This document shows, piece by piece, positions 15,567-24,198 of a stretch of DNA of 45,668 nucleotides; position 1 is the first letter of the stretch, and every line of letters starts with the position of its first letter. The position numbers and the translations under genes are program-made. The DNA is taken from contig SVRU01000009.1 in the NCBI GenBank assembly GCA_015064665.1, positions 1 to 45,668 on the forward strand. Direction: 5' to 3'. The notes below the pieces were generated by a model, which saw only the letters and a list, made by a program, of their open reading frames with translations, did not search any database and was not told the origin of the DNA. The stretch comes from Oscillospiraceae bacterium (lineage in GTDB: Bacteria > Bacillota_A > Clostridia > Oscillospirales > CAG-272).

Positions 15567-16438
15567 TTTAGTATATCAGAAAGATTGTCAAGAATCTTTT
15601 TCGCAACGTCCGGCTTGTTCATAGAATAAACGTGCACGTTTGTTATCCCGTTAGCAAAGAGGTCTATTATCTGGTCTGTTGCGTATGCAATTCCCGCCTG
15701 CTTCATAGCGTCTGGGTTATCTTTGAACTTGTCGACAAGACTCACGAAGCGTCTGGGCATAAATGACCCCGATAGCTTGACGGCGCGCTGTACCTGGTTT
15801 GCGTTGGTGATTGGCATAATGCCGGGTATAACGGGGACGGTTATTCCGCTCTCGCGTATCTTATATAGGAAGTTATAGAGAAGATTGTTGTCGAAGAACA
15901 TCTGCGTCGTAAGGAAGGAGCAGCCTGCCTCCACCTTTTCTTTCAGGCGGCAGATATCCTCCTTCTGATTTTCACTCTCGGGGTGTATCTCGGGATAACA
16001 AGCTCCTCCGATACAGAAATCCGCTCCGCACTCGCGAAGCTCGCGCACGAGGTCTATTGCGTTACGATACGGCCAAGAGGAACGGTCTATCGCTTCGAGC
16101 TCCGGGGTGAGATCACCGCGCAGAGCCATGACGTTCTCAATTCCTGCGGCATTTATAGCGCGTATTTTGTCTTTTACAGTTTCCTTGGTAGAGGAAACGC
16201 AGGTAAGATGAGCGAGAGTCGGAATCGAATACTTATCCTTTATGCACTTTGCAATATCAAGCGTATATTGGCTCGTTCCGCCGCCAGCACCGTAAGTTAC
16301 GCTCATAAATGACGGACCAAGCTTGGCTATTTCTTCGACGGCGTGCCCGACGCTATCGAAGGCACTGTCGGTCTTTGGCGGGAATACCTCAAAAGATAAA
16401 GATAAAGTTTTTCTTTTGAAAATCTCGGTTAACTTCAT
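15563..16438 (-). CDS. metF: Methylenetetrahydrofolate reductase
   Basis: 291 aa, the standard bacterial length. It reduces 5,10-methylene-THF to 5-methyl-THF, the methyl donor for MetH. Recognised by LSFEVFPPK at the N-terminus (catalytic Glu), FMSVTYGAGGGTS, LAHLTCV, ALRGD (FAD contact), and FLTTQMFFDN. It is first in a three-gene minus-strand operon that makes and uses 5-methyl-THF for methionine synthesis. It has its own promoter; I saw no S-box, T-box or cobalamin riboswitch in the ~230-bp leader. Confidence 0.95.
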   Translation of the reverse strand: MKLTEIFKRKTLSLSFEVFPPKTDSAFDSVGHAVEEIAKLGPSFMSVTYGAGGGTSQYTLDIAKCIKDKYSIPTLAHLTCVSSTKETVKDKIRAINAAGIENVMALRGDLTPELEAIDRSSWPYRNAIDLVRELRECGADFCIGGACYPEIHPESENQKEDICRLKEKVEAGCSFLTTQMFFDNNLLYNFLYKIRESGITVPVIPGIMPITNANQVQRAVKLSGSFMPRRFVSLVDKFKDNPDAMKQAGIAYATDQIIDLFANGITNVHVYSMNKPDVAKKILDNLSDILK

Positions 16439-16479
16439 ATTATACCCCCGGATTAACGATTATATACATTATAAATTAA

Positions 16480-16508
16480 ATTATATCACAACATTTTTCG
16501 CATTGCAA
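16480..16508 (-). promoter_or_regulatory. Promoter of the metF operon
   Basis: On the minus strand TTGCAA (16508-16503), 17-bp spacer, TATAAT (16485-16480). Confidence 0.7.
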
Positions 16509-16611
16509 TATATAAGATTAAAAAATAGCTGTACCCGAGTTAAAACGTGACGGTTTGTCATTCAACTCTAAACCTGTTTTTCGGTTTGAAACTTATAATC
16601 CGTTCTGAAAA

Positions 16612-16652
16612 AGCAAAAGAAGCCATACCCGTGTTGAGCATAGCTTCTTTTT
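16612..16652 (-). terminator. Terminator of the Gfo/Idh/MocA gene
   Basis: Minus-strand stem AAGAAGCTATGC ... GTATGGCTTCTT followed by TTGCTTTTT, just after the stop at 16671. Confidence 0.7.
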
Positions 16653-16670
16653 GTAAAGACTTATTTACAA

Positions 16671-17717
16671 TTAAATCTCCAACTTGAGAGCCTCTTTGCT
16701 CTCAGCCGACTTGAACGCTGCCTCCATAACGAGAAGCACGCGGCGAACCTCGCAGTTTTTGATTAGCTGCTCGCACTTTCCGTCTATTGCGGAGGCAAAA
16801 TTTCGATAGAAGTCGTGAACGTCTGACGTAGGACGCTCGATTTCGTACGAGTCGATGGTGAGCTCGTCTCTCGGAGCCATAGTTTTTGTGATGCCTGCCG
16901 CCGTTTGAACGGGGAGGACCTCCTTTTCATTCCACGCCTTGAGCCTTGCTACGCGGCATTTCTTCTGCCAGTCCTCAATAAGAGCCGAGCCCGACTTTGT
17001 CTGCATATAGAATCGCGGCATAGCGATGAAGTTGTATGTTCCAACCTCTACCGTTGCGCGACGTCCGTCCTCAAATGTCAGACGAAGATTGAAGCCGTCG
17101 TCAACCTCGCTCGTGGTGACGTTCGTCACCTCGCAGTAAACTCCCACAACCTTCGAGGTGATGAGCTTGAGCATTTGGTCAATTAAATGAACGCCCCAGT
17201 CGAGAATCATACCGCCGCCCTGTGACTTATGACATCTCCAGTCAGACGGAATACCTCTTGAGCCGTGAATCCGCGATTCAATGTTTATAACTTCACCAAT
17301 CTCACCCGACTCAATGAGTTCTTTTATAGCCAGGAAATCAACGTCCCAACGTCTGTTCTGATGAACTGTTAGTCTAACGCCGTTGTCCTCTGCCGCCCGT
17401 ACCATATCGTCAAAGTCGGCGACGGAGAGAGCCACGGGTTTCTCGCAGACGACGTGCTTTTTGGCATTCAGCGCCTTTATAACGACGTCCTTGTGTACGT
17501 CGTTTGGAGTAGCGCATACTACGATATCAACGTTTTTATCCGAAACGAGCTCGTCGAGCGATGAGTAGGTGAAAATACCGTTTTCCTTTGCAGCGTCAAC
17601 GCGCTTTTTGGCAATATCGTAAATTCCGGAGAGCGAAACAACGTCGCTTTTTTTTGCCCAGTCTGCGTGCCAAGCGCCCTGGCCGCCGTATCCTACGATT
17701 GCTATGTTCTTTTTCAT
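16671..17717 (-). CDS. Gfo/Idh/MocA family NAD(P)-dependent oxidoreductase
   Basis: 348 aa. The N-terminal Rossmann fold has IAIVGYGGQGAWH (nucleotide loop) and the family EKP motif (HVVCEKPVALS, near residue 94). The C-terminal alpha/beta domain carries WGVHLIDQMLKL with the conserved Asp/His of the active site. Members oxidise sugars, inositols or dipyrrin-like substrates; nothing here fixes the substrate. It is monocistronic, with its own promoter and terminator. Confidence 0.88.
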   Translation of the reverse strand: MKKNIAIVGYGGQGAWHADWAKKSDVVSLSGIYDIAKKRVDAAKENGIFTYSSLDELVSDKNVDIVVCATPNDVHKDVVIKALNAKKHVVCEKPVALSVADFDDMVRAAEDNGVRLTVHQNRRWDVDFLAIKELIESGEIGEVINIESRIHGSRGIPSDWRCHKSQGGGMILDWGVHLIDQMLKLITSKVVGVYCEVTNVTTSEVDDGFNLRLTFEDGRRATVEVGTYNFIAMPRFYMQTKSGSALIEDWQKKCRVARLKAWNEKEVLPVQTAAGITKTMAPRDELTIDSYEIERPTSDVHDFYRNFASAIDGKCEQLIKNCEVRRVLLVMEAAFKSAESKEALKLEI

Positions 17718-17771
17718 GATGCATGCCTTTCTTTTAAAAGCTGTCTTTAGCCGTACATTTAAAGATTACTC

Positions 17772-17800
17772 ATTTTAACACAACAGGGTGAGCATTTCAA
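17772..17800 (-). promoter_or_regulatory. Promoter of the Gfo/Idh/MocA gene
   Basis: TTGAAA (17800-17795), 17-bp spacer, TAAAAT (17777-17772) on the minus strand. Confidence 0.6.
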
Positions 17801-17841
17801 GAGCTATATTGAAGTTTTCATTGAATGATTTTGACATTTTG

Positions 17842-18747
17842 CTAAACCGTTTCAAAAACGAACGGTAAAAAATCAGCAAGAACGCCAAAGCAAAAACCGA
17901 CTGCAAGTAGAACCGCAACTATTGCAAAATTTTGTTTTATATTCTTATTGACCTTAAACAGAACGAGTATGCCCACGCCGCAGCCCGAGAAGAGACCGGA
18001 TAGCATAGTTCCCACGGTTATAAGACCGTCGGAGGCAAGTGTGGCTAGGGTTACAGAGGCGGCGCAATTCGGAATAAGACCGAAAACGGCGGCAATCGCG
18101 TGGCTTAAAAAAGGCTTGTCCAGGAAAACCGATGAGATGGCGTTCTCACCTATAAAGAAAATTGCCGCGTTTATGGCTACCGTAACTATCAGAATGAAAA
18201 GCCCGGTTGTCAGTGTGTGATGAATAGCAGAATGCAAAATACCGCGCTCACAGTGGCACTCGTCTGTCCCACATAGCTCGTCAATGTTTATCTCGGCGTT
18301 CTTTTTACCGAAAAGGCGGAGAATAGCGTCTATTGCAAATCCGGTGATGACGGCTACGATGATTTTGTAGGCGATAACAGTTAGAACGCGAGGCAAGGAA
18401 ACGCCGCCTGATATGAGAATGGCCAGCATCTCGTCGGAGGTGGAAAGAAACAGCGCAACGAGCGTTCCGAGAGAAATAACCCTACCCGTGTAGAGATTTG
18501 CGGCGGCGGCAGAGAAGCCGCACTGAGGAATAGCACCCACCAAGGAAGCGGGGAGAGGACCGAGCGCACCGCATTTTCTGATAAATCCCAGCGTCCTTTG
18601 CGACGCCCTGTGCTCAATAAACTCCATTAAAAGATACGTGATGAATAAAAATGGGATAAGCTTCAGAGTATCGAGCAGGCTATGGAGCAAAGCCTCCTCA
18701 AAAAAACCGCCGAATCCCTCTGCCGTGTGTGAATGTAAAAGCGTCAT
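17842..18747 (-). CDS. Putative heavy-metal exporter, ArsP_2-type membrane protein
   Basis: 301 aa with about eight to ten hydrophobic segments. Typical features are an N-terminal LLHSLLDTLKLIPFLFITYLL, GAIPQCGFSAAAANLYTGRVIS, a Cys/His-rich cytoplasmic loop (CGTDECHCE near 160) and GLIPNCAASVTLA, where the paired PQCG/PNCA motifs lie in related half-repeats. This family has been annotated as arsenic efflux or manganese transport; substrate proof is lacking. It is co-transcribed 12 bases after a Fur-family regulator, pointing to a divalent metal. Confidence 0.75.
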   Translation of the reverse strand: MTLLHSHTAEGFGGFFEEALLHSLLDTLKLIPFLFITYLLMEFIEHRASQRTLGFIRKCGALGPLPASLVGAIPQCGFSAAAANLYTGRVISLGTLVALFLSTSDEMLAILISGGVSLPRVLTVIAYKIIVAVITGFAIDAILRLFGKKNAEINIDELCGTDECHCERGILHSAIHHTLTTGLFILIVTVAINAAIFFIGENAISSVFLDKPFLSHAIAAVFGLIPNCAASVTLATLASDGLITVGTMLSGLFSGCGVGILVLFKVNKNIKQNFAIVAVLLAVGFCFGVLADFLPFVFETV

Positions 18748-18759
18748 AAAAATCCTTCG

Positions 18760-19146
18760 TTATTTTGAATTGCAACGGCTGCATTTGCCGTAGAGCACGC
18801 AGCTGCCGTCAAGAGCGAATCCCTGTGACCTGAGAACACCCGTTTTCAGAGAGTGGGTTGTTTCACAGTCGAGGTGCAACAGTTTCCCGCATTCAAGGCA
18901 TTTGAGATGAAAATGTCCGCCGCACAGTCCGCGGTCCATATATTGATACACGAACTTCCGAGAGCCGACGGGAATTCTGCTGACGTATCCCTCTTTAACA
19001 AGGCTCGCGGTCTGTCTGTAGAGGGTGCTCTTGCCCCTTCCGTTTTCAGTCAGTATTTCGCAAATTTCCTCAAGCGAGAAGGCTCTGTCCGAATTGTTTT
19101 TTAAAAAACCGAGCAGCTCGCTTCGTTTTTCGGTGTTGTAGGTCAA
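18760..19146 (-). CDS. Fur family metalloregulator
   Basis: 128 aa. N-terminal winged helix (SLEEICEILTENGRGKSTLYRQTASLVKEG), then the dimerisation domain with H-F-H-L (GGHFHLKCLECG) and two CxxC pairs (C-LE-C, C-SR-C) for a structural zinc. Translation starts at TTG 19146 behind GGGGGTG; no ATG is available at the right length. It probably senses zinc, manganese or iron and controls its own operon with the exporter through the palindrome at 19166. Specificity among Fur, Zur and Mur cannot be read from sequence. Confidence 0.88.
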   Translation of the reverse strand: MTYNTEKRSELLGFLKNNSDRAFSLEEICEILTENGRGKSTLYRQTASLVKEGYVSRIPVGSRKFVYQYMDRGLCGGHFHLKCLECGKLLHLDCETTHSLKTGVLRSQGFALDGSCVLYGKCSRCNSK

Positions 19147-19165
19147 CCTGTCACCCCCCCAAAAA

Positions 19166-19180
19166 TGAGAGTAATTCTCA
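19166..19180. promoter_or_regulatory. Fur-type operator
   Basis: TGAGAGTAATTCTCA is a 7-1-7 inverted repeat with one mismatch. It lies just downstream of the -10 of the regulator-exporter promoter and 20 bases before the TTG start, so a bound regulator would block transcription. Confidence 0.65.
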
Positions 19181-19190
19181 AATCTTATAT

Positions 19191-19219
19191 ATGATACAGC
19201 ATTTTTATAAATTTGTCAA
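19191..19219 (-). promoter_or_regulatory. Promoter of the Fur-exporter operon
   Basis: Minus strand TTGACA (19219-19214), 17-bp spacer, TATCAT (19196-19191). Confidence 0.75.
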
Positions 19220-19344
19220 CTATTTTTAAAAAATAAACACAAAATTCAACAAAAATATTCACAATTTAAAATTATAATATATATAGCTAAGCTCTCGCTT
19301 TTTACCGAACTGAGTTTTGCGCCAAATAACGACAGGAGTACAAA

Positions 19345-22143
19345 ATGTTAAAGCTAAGCGGAATAAAAAAGGACTATATAACGGCGTCTGAAACCGTACA
19401 CGCGCTGAAGGGGGTTGACCTTTGCTTCAGAGAGAGCGAGTTCGTCAGCATTCTCGGCCCGTCAGGCTGCGGTAAAACGACGCTTCTTAATATCATAGGC
19501 GGTCTTGACCACTATACCGAGGGAGACCTGATAATAAACGGCAGGAGTACAAAATCCTACCGTGACAGAGATTGGGACGTATACAGAAACCACAGAATCG
19601 GATTCATTTTCCAGAGCTACAATCTCATTCCTCACCAGACGGTTCTCGGAAACGTAGAGCTCGCCCTGACCATTTCGGGAATAGGACGAGAGGAGCGTGT
19701 TGCAAGAGCAAAGGAGGCGCTTGATAAGGTAGGTCTTAGCGGTCAGTACTACAAGCGTCCGAATCAGCTCTCGGGAGGACAGTGCCAGAGAGTTGCGATA
19801 GCAAGGGCACTCGTCAACGACCCGGAGATACTTCTTGCCGACGAGCCGACGGGTGCTCTCGATACGGCAACCTCCGTGCAGATAATGGAGCTTATTAAGG
19901 AAATCTCAAAAGAGCGACTCGTTATAATGGTAACGCATAACCCGGAGCTTGCAGAGAAATATTCGTCAAGAATAATAAGACTTCTTGACGGCGCGGTAAC
20001 CGAGGATACGAATCCGCTCTCAGAGGCAGATGAGGCAGCAGAGCTTAAAGGTGCAAAAAAAGCGTCAAAATCCGCATCGCAAAACGGCAAAAAGCTGAAA
20101 ACCGAAAAGGCAAAGATGTCCTTTTTCACGGCGTTCAGGCTGTCTGCGAGGAATTTGATTTCCAAGAAGGGCAGGACGGTAATGGTCGGCTTTGCCGGCT
20201 CTATCGGAATTATCGGCATTGCCTTGGTGCTTGCGTTTTCGGCGGGAATCAAGGGTTATATTGCTTCAATGCAGGACGATATGCTCTCCGGAAACCCCAT
20301 TGAAATTTCCGAAACCGGCTTCAGCGCGAGTGCTTTGTCAAGCATTATGGATTCGGCGGGTGCGATTGAAAAGGATAAGCTCAAAGATAAGGTTTACATA
20401 ACCAGCATTATTGAGAACCTAGCCGAGATGAGCGACAGTCTTGAGAGGCTTTTCGCGTCTAACATCTTGACCGACGATTATATCAAGTACGTCTTAAATA
20501 TGCCAAAGACGAATTATGAGGCTATGCTCGTGAGCTACGGTCTTGATATATCAACAGGTGTATTTACCGATTTCAGATTCAGAGGCGGGGAGGAGTCCGA
20601 GCATATTTCAATCAGACGCCTGATTGACGTATATACGTCGGTGCTTGGGGAAACCGAGTACGCAGAGTATGCCTCGTTTATCCCATATCTTGTTCCCTCG
20701 CTTCAGCAGGCGCCTTCAAGCAGTGAGTATATCCTCTCGCAGTACGAGCTGCTCGGCGGAAGCGAAATTGCAGATGATAAGGATGAGATAATGCTGGTCT
20801 TAAATCCGGATGAGGAGATTTCCGACCTTCTGCTCGCGGCATTCGGCTACTATACGCAGGAGGAATTTCTCTCCATCGTAGACAAGGCTGTTTCAACGGA
20901 GGAGGGATACGAGGGCGGCACACACTACCGCGAGTATTTCGATTACGGCGAGCTTCTCGGCAAGGAATTCGTATATTATCCGACCGATACCGTCTTTACA
21001 AAGAGCGAGAACATTATGGCGCAGATGATGAACGGCTCCTATCAGTACAACTCGAAGCTTGATCCGCAGATGCTCGATGAAAACGGCGGATTAAAGCTCA
21101 AGGTGGTAGGAATTCTGACTCCAAAGGAAACGGTTTCTTACGGCTGCCTTACCGCCGGAATTTATTATACCGAGGCACTGACTGAGCATATTCTTGAGGA
21201 AAACGCCGACTCCGAATACATTGACTATATCCTGTCGGAGCAGGCGCTGAAGGAAATAGGCTCAAAGGTTCACCAGGTTCCAAATCCCGACGACCCAACA
21301 AGCCCCATTGTAATCAGTCTTAATTATTCTACCGTTTATAGCTATACCTACCGTTATGACGACCCCATAACCCCCGAGGACGAATCGGTTGGCGAGGACG
21401 GAGAGGATATAATCAAAAGCGGAATGGGAATAGTTTCTCCAAAGCAGACGAGTATGTCGCCGACGAGCCTTATGGGAGGCACGAGCGAGGACGGCGTCGA
21501 GCAAAAGCGGGATACGCTCGTGCGTAACCTTGGCGGAAACAGCGTCGCGAATAATATCCTCATATATCCAAAATCATTTGAAGAGAAGAATCTTGTAACC
21601 GAGTATCTTGATGACTGGAGCGACGATGATGTGCGTATAACCGTTGACGGCAGAGAAATTCCTATTGAGGAACGCACCAAGGTTACCTACACCGATACTC
21701 TTGAGCTGGTTATAAAGATGATAAATACGATGATAGACGTCGTATCCTACGCTCTCATAGCCTTCACCTCGGTTTCTCTCGTGGTATCCACGGTTATGAT
21801 AGGCATAATAACCTACGTTTCAGTAGTTGAGAGGATAAAGGAGATAGGAGTTATACGCTCGCTCGGCGGACGCAAGCGCGACGTCAGCTCGCTATTCAAT
21901 GCAGAAACCTTCATAATAGGACTGCTCGCAGGCTTGCTCGGAGTTGGAGTTACCTACGCCGTATCAGCAATAGTGAACGTAATACTTGCACCCATAATCA
22001 GCTATGCGAGCATTGCGGCGCTTCCTGTTGGCGAGGCGGTGCTTCTTGTGATAGTGAGCATTGCGCTCACTCTTATATCAGGACTCATTCCTGCAAGAAG
22101 CGCGGCTAAGAAGGACCCCGTAGTAGCTCTCAGAACCGAGTAA
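19345..22143 (+). CDS. Fused ABC transporter, ATPase plus FtsX/MacB-type permease
   Basis: 932 aa. Residues 1-~225 are a MacB/LolD-type ATPase: Walker A GPSGCGKT (~39-46), signature LSGGQ, Walker B ILLADEPTGALD, H-loop VTHN. A charged linker leads to the permease half: one membrane helix (~275-300), a ~450-residue extracytoplasmic domain, then three C-terminal helices with the FtsX motif (VVERIKEIGVIRSLGGRKRDV). Such proteins export peptides or lipoproteins, or resist antimicrobial peptides, using mechanotransmission. No adaptor or outer-membrane partner is present, as expected in a Gram-positive. It follows ACAGGAG and stands alone. Confidence 0.92.
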   Translation: MLKLSGIKKDYITASETVHALKGVDLCFRESEFVSILGPSGCGKTTLLNIIGGLDHYTEGDLIINGRSTKSYRDRDWDVYRNHRIGFIFQSYNLIPHQTVLGNVELALTISGIGREERVARAKEALDKVGLSGQYYKRPNQLSGGQCQRVAIARALVNDPEILLADEPTGALDTATSVQIMELIKEISKERLVIMVTHNPELAEKYSSRIIRLLDGAVTEDTNPLSEADEAAELKGAKKASKSASQNGKKLKTEKAKMSFFTAFRLSARNLISKKGRTVMVGFAGSIGIIGIALVLAFSAGIKGYIASMQDDMLSGNPIEISETGFSASALSSIMDSAGAIEKDKLKDKVYITSIIENLAEMSDSLERLFASNILTDDYIKYVLNMPKTNYEAMLVSYGLDISTGVFTDFRFRGGEESEHISIRRLIDVYTSVLGETEYAEYASFIPYLVPSLQQAPSSSEYILSQYELLGGSEIADDKDEIMLVLNPDEEISDLLLAAFGYYTQEEFLSIVDKAVSTEEGYEGGTHYREYFDYGELLGKEFVYYPTDTVFTKSENIMAQMMNGSYQYNSKLDPQMLDENGGLKLKVVGILTPKETVSYGCLTAGIYYTEALTEHILEENADSEYIDYILSEQALKEIGSKVHQVPNPDDPTSPIVISLNYSTVYSYTYRYDDPITPEDESVGEDGEDIIKSGMGIVSPKQTSMSPTSLMGGTSEDGVEQKRDTLVRNLGGNSVANNILIYPKSFEEKNLVTEYLDDWSDDDVRITVDGREIPIEERTKVTYTDTLELVIKMINTMIDVVSYALIAFTSVSLVVSTVMIGIITYVSVVERIKEIGVIRSLGGRKRDVSSLFNAETFIIGLLAGLLGVGVTYAVSAIVNVILAPIISYASIAALPVGEAVLLVIVSIALTLISGLIPARSAAKKDPVVALRTE

Positions 22144-22157
22144 ATAACGAGTAAATA

Positions 22158-22195
22158 AAAGAACCGACTCAAATTCGATTTTGAGTCGGTTCTTT
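22158..22195. terminator. Bidirectional terminator
   Basis: Perfect 16-bp stem AAAGAACCGACTCAAA / TTTGAGTCGGTTCTTT between the ABC transporter and the converging LRR lipoprotein gene. Confidence 0.85.
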
Positions 22196-22209
22196 GCACA
22201 CCAGGTATA

Positions 22210-23622
22210 TTAAAACTTTTTAAGATAATGATTTTTATAATTGTTGGTTAAGTATGCCGCTGTGCTCTGGGGCGTTGCAAATGCGCCATCGGGCACGGGC
22301 AAGCTGTTCTGCGAGGAGGGCTCCTCGTATAGACGCCAGCCGGATTTACTGCCGAAGCTTACGCTCTCAAGGCTGTCGCAGCCGTGAAAGGCTCTTGCCC
22401 CGAGGGTGATAGCTCCCGTGCCGATATAAACGCTCTCAAGGCTCTTGCAGCCGTTGAAGAGCGAGTGTCCGATAAGCCTTATGCTGTCGGGAATATTCAC
22501 ACTCTTGAGATTTTCACAGTAGGAGAAAACGTAGTTGCCAAGATTCGTTACGCCCTCCGGTATATTGATGCTTTTAAGACTTTTACACCCGGAAAACGCG
22601 GAGGTCTGAATTTCGGTGATCCCCTTGCTCATCTGTACGTTTTCAAGATTTACGCAGTCCATAAAGGCGGAGCTTTCGATGGAGGTTACGTTGTCGTTCA
22701 TAAGAACGGTTCTGAGACCCGTGCAATTAAGAAATGCGGAATTTGATATAACCGAAAGGCTATAGGGGAGGGATATCGTGTTAATGCTTTTGCAGTTATA
22801 GAAAGCAAACCAACCGATTTTTGAAACACCCTCCTCGATATTTATCTCAGCAAGATTCTCACAGCTGGCAAACGTGTAATAATTTATTGATGAAACGTTT
22901 GATGGAATCGTTATCTCAGTGATGCTGTTGCAGCCAAAGAAAGCGTAATCTCCGATTCTGTAAAGTCCTTCGGGGAACGTGGGATTTTCGAGAGATTGAC
23001 AATTTCTGAATGCGCTGTCTGAAATCTCGTATATGCTTTCCGGGAAATTAACGCTTTTGAGATTGATGCAGTCCTTAAAGGTTGAGTAATTTATTCGCGT
23101 GAGAGTGTTTGGAAGGGTGACAGTTTCGAGGTTTTGGCAGCCTCTGAAGGCATAGTTGTCAATAAAAGTTACCGTATCGCAGATAACGACGCTCTTTATG
23201 CTGGAGCAACCCTCAAAAGCAGCGTAAAGAACTTCGGTGACGGGCAGGTCGTTGTAGCTTCCGATGATTATTTCCTCGTCGATACAGCTTCCGATGCCGA
23301 TTGCGGTGTAGCTCTGACCGCCCGGGTTGAGCGAAAATGCAAGACCCTCGGAGCTCTCTTTTTTCTCAAAAAAGCAGACGGTACATTTATCGTCAACGAA
23401 GCTATGCGGTTTTCTTGGGAGCTTTTTGCTTTCCCGGCTTACCTCACCGTCGCACTCGGCACAGTATGTAACCTCGTCGTATCCTCCCGCCTTAGAGCAG
23501 GTAGATTCAACGTAGTTTTCCCGAATCGGATCTAAGGGAGTATGCTGATGCCCGCAGGACGAGAGAAAAGGTATGGCGCACAACAATAACGACCCTAAGA
23601 AAAACGCGAAAAGTCTATTCAT
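22210..23622 (-). CDS. BspA-type leucine-rich-repeat lipoprotein
   Basis: 470 aa from ATG 23622. A signal peptide (MNRLFAFFLGSLLLCAIPF) ends in the lipobox LSSC, so the protein should be anchored on the outer membrane face after Lgt/Lsp processing; lgt is at 41985. A short region with two Cys pairs (YCAEC, CTVC) may bind zinc. Then come 13 LRR_5 units with the AFxxCxxL pattern, about 23 residues each, forming a solenoid for adhesion or protein binding. Two further in-frame ATGs (23640, 23658) come from a tandem repeat of the ribosome-binding site. It is downstream of a small lipoprotein gene on the same strand. Confidence 0.9.
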   Translation of the reverse strand: MNRLFAFFLGSLLLCAIPFLSSCGHQHTPLDPIRENYVESTCSKAGGYDEVTYCAECDGEVSRESKKLPRKPHSFVDDKCTVCFFEKKESSEGLAFSLNPGGQSYTAIGIGSCIDEEIIIGSYNDLPVTEVLYAAFEGCSSIKSVVICDTVTFIDNYAFRGCQNLETVTLPNTLTRINYSTFKDCINLKSVNFPESIYEISDSAFRNCQSLENPTFPEGLYRIGDYAFFGCNSITEITIPSNVSSINYYTFASCENLAEINIEEGVSKIGWFAFYNCKSINTISLPYSLSVISNSAFLNCTGLRTVLMNDNVTSIESSAFMDCVNLENVQMSKGITEIQTSAFSGCKSLKSINIPEGVTNLGNYVFSYCENLKSVNIPDSIRLIGHSLFNGCKSLESVYIGTGAITLGARAFHGCDSLESVSFGSKSGWRLYEEPSSQNSLPVPDGAFATPQSTAAYLTNNYKNHYLKKF

Positions 23623-23666
23623 TTTTATACCTCTATTCATTTTTAAACCTCTATTCATTTTTAAAC
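23620..23666 (-). repeat. 18-bp tandem repeat stacking three RBS-ATG units
   Basis: On the minus strand the unit AATAGAGGTTTAAAAATG recurs with period 18 (ATGs at 23658, 23640, 23622; one unit has TATA for TTTA). Each copy has its own AGAGGT site and all three ATGs are in frame. Confidence 0.8.
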
Positions 23667-23710
23667 CTCAATTTAAAAAACAGGCGATTGTTTTGCATAA
23701 ATGCGAATAA

Positions 23711-23739
23711 TCAGCCGCCTTATATGATATAGCGGCTGA
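23711..23739 (-). terminator. Hairpin between the two lipoprotein genes
   Basis: TCAGCCGC (23711-23718) pairs with GCGGCTGA (23732-23739), with an additional AT-rich palindrome in the loop. There is no clean U tract, so it may be a weak terminator or an mRNA processing/stability element setting the ratio of the two lipoproteins. Confidence 0.5.
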
Positions 23740-23763
23740 AAATTCTAAGAGACGGAAGTATTA

Positions 23764-23958
23764 TTAAATATCAACCCAAGGGCCAACCGGCACGCCGCCG
23801 TTACCGCCGCCGTTATCGCCGCCGTTATCGCCGCCGTTATCACCGCCGTTATCACCGCCATTATCACCCGAATTATCCGGACCTTTGCAGGAAATCGAGA
23901 AAACAGCAAGTGACAGGCAGAGTGCAAAAATAAGCAATAAAGCCGTAACTTTTTTCAT
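23764..23958 (-). CDS. Small Gly/Asp/Asn-repeat lipoprotein
   Basis: 64 aa from ATG 23958 (AAGGAG upstream). Signal peptide MKKVTALLLIFALCLSLAVF with lipobox SISC, then a flexible linker of GDNG repeats ending in GVPVGPWVDI. Such linkers usually join a lipid anchor to a folded domain, but here almost nothing follows, so the protein is either a short surface peptide or a truncated lipoprotein. It is first in the unit with the LRR lipoprotein. Confidence 0.7.
   Translation of the reverse strand: MKKVTALLLIFALCLSLAVFSISCKGPDNSGDNGGDNGGDNGGDNGGDNGGGNGGVPVGPWVDI
23808..23869 (-). repeat. 12-bp tandem repeat encoding GDNG
   Basis: About five copies of a 12-base unit (GGCGATAACGGC and variants) inside the small lipoprotein gene. 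In-frame, so copy-number change would alter linker length only. Confidence 0.75.
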
Positions 23959-24006
23959 TGTAAGCTCCTTTTTTAATTTCAAATTAAACCACGGTCAATT
24001 AAATAC

Positions 24007-24035
24007 ATTATAATTGATATAATAAAAAAAGTCAA
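24007..24035 (-). promoter_or_regulatory. Promoter of the lipoprotein pair
   Basis: Minus strand TTGACT (24035-24030), 17-bp spacer, TATAAT (24012-24007). Confidence 0.7.
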
Positions 24036-24139
24036 TACTAAAAATATCACCGCAAAGAAAAGTTTGCGCGAGCATCGTATGATTTATTCATAGAGGGGAA
24101 TAATGTCTGATTTTGCTAAAAGAAGACCTTGTTTTCCGA

Positions 24140-24168
24140 TTGAAATGCTGTGAAAAAAGTGATAAAAT
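24140..24168 (+). promoter_or_regulatory. Promoter of the serine hydrolase gene
   Basis: TTGAAA (24140-24145), 17-bp spacer, TAAAAT (24163-24168); GGAGG and ATG 24199 follow. Confidence 0.6.
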
Positions 24169-24198
24169 AAATAGGTAAAAAAGATAACGGAGGCGTAT

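Noticed and set aside
16439..16670. S-box, T-box or cobalamin riboswitch before metF
   Set aside because: I looked for the conserved cores and saw only a promoter and the neighbour's terminator; the leader is too short and AT-rich.
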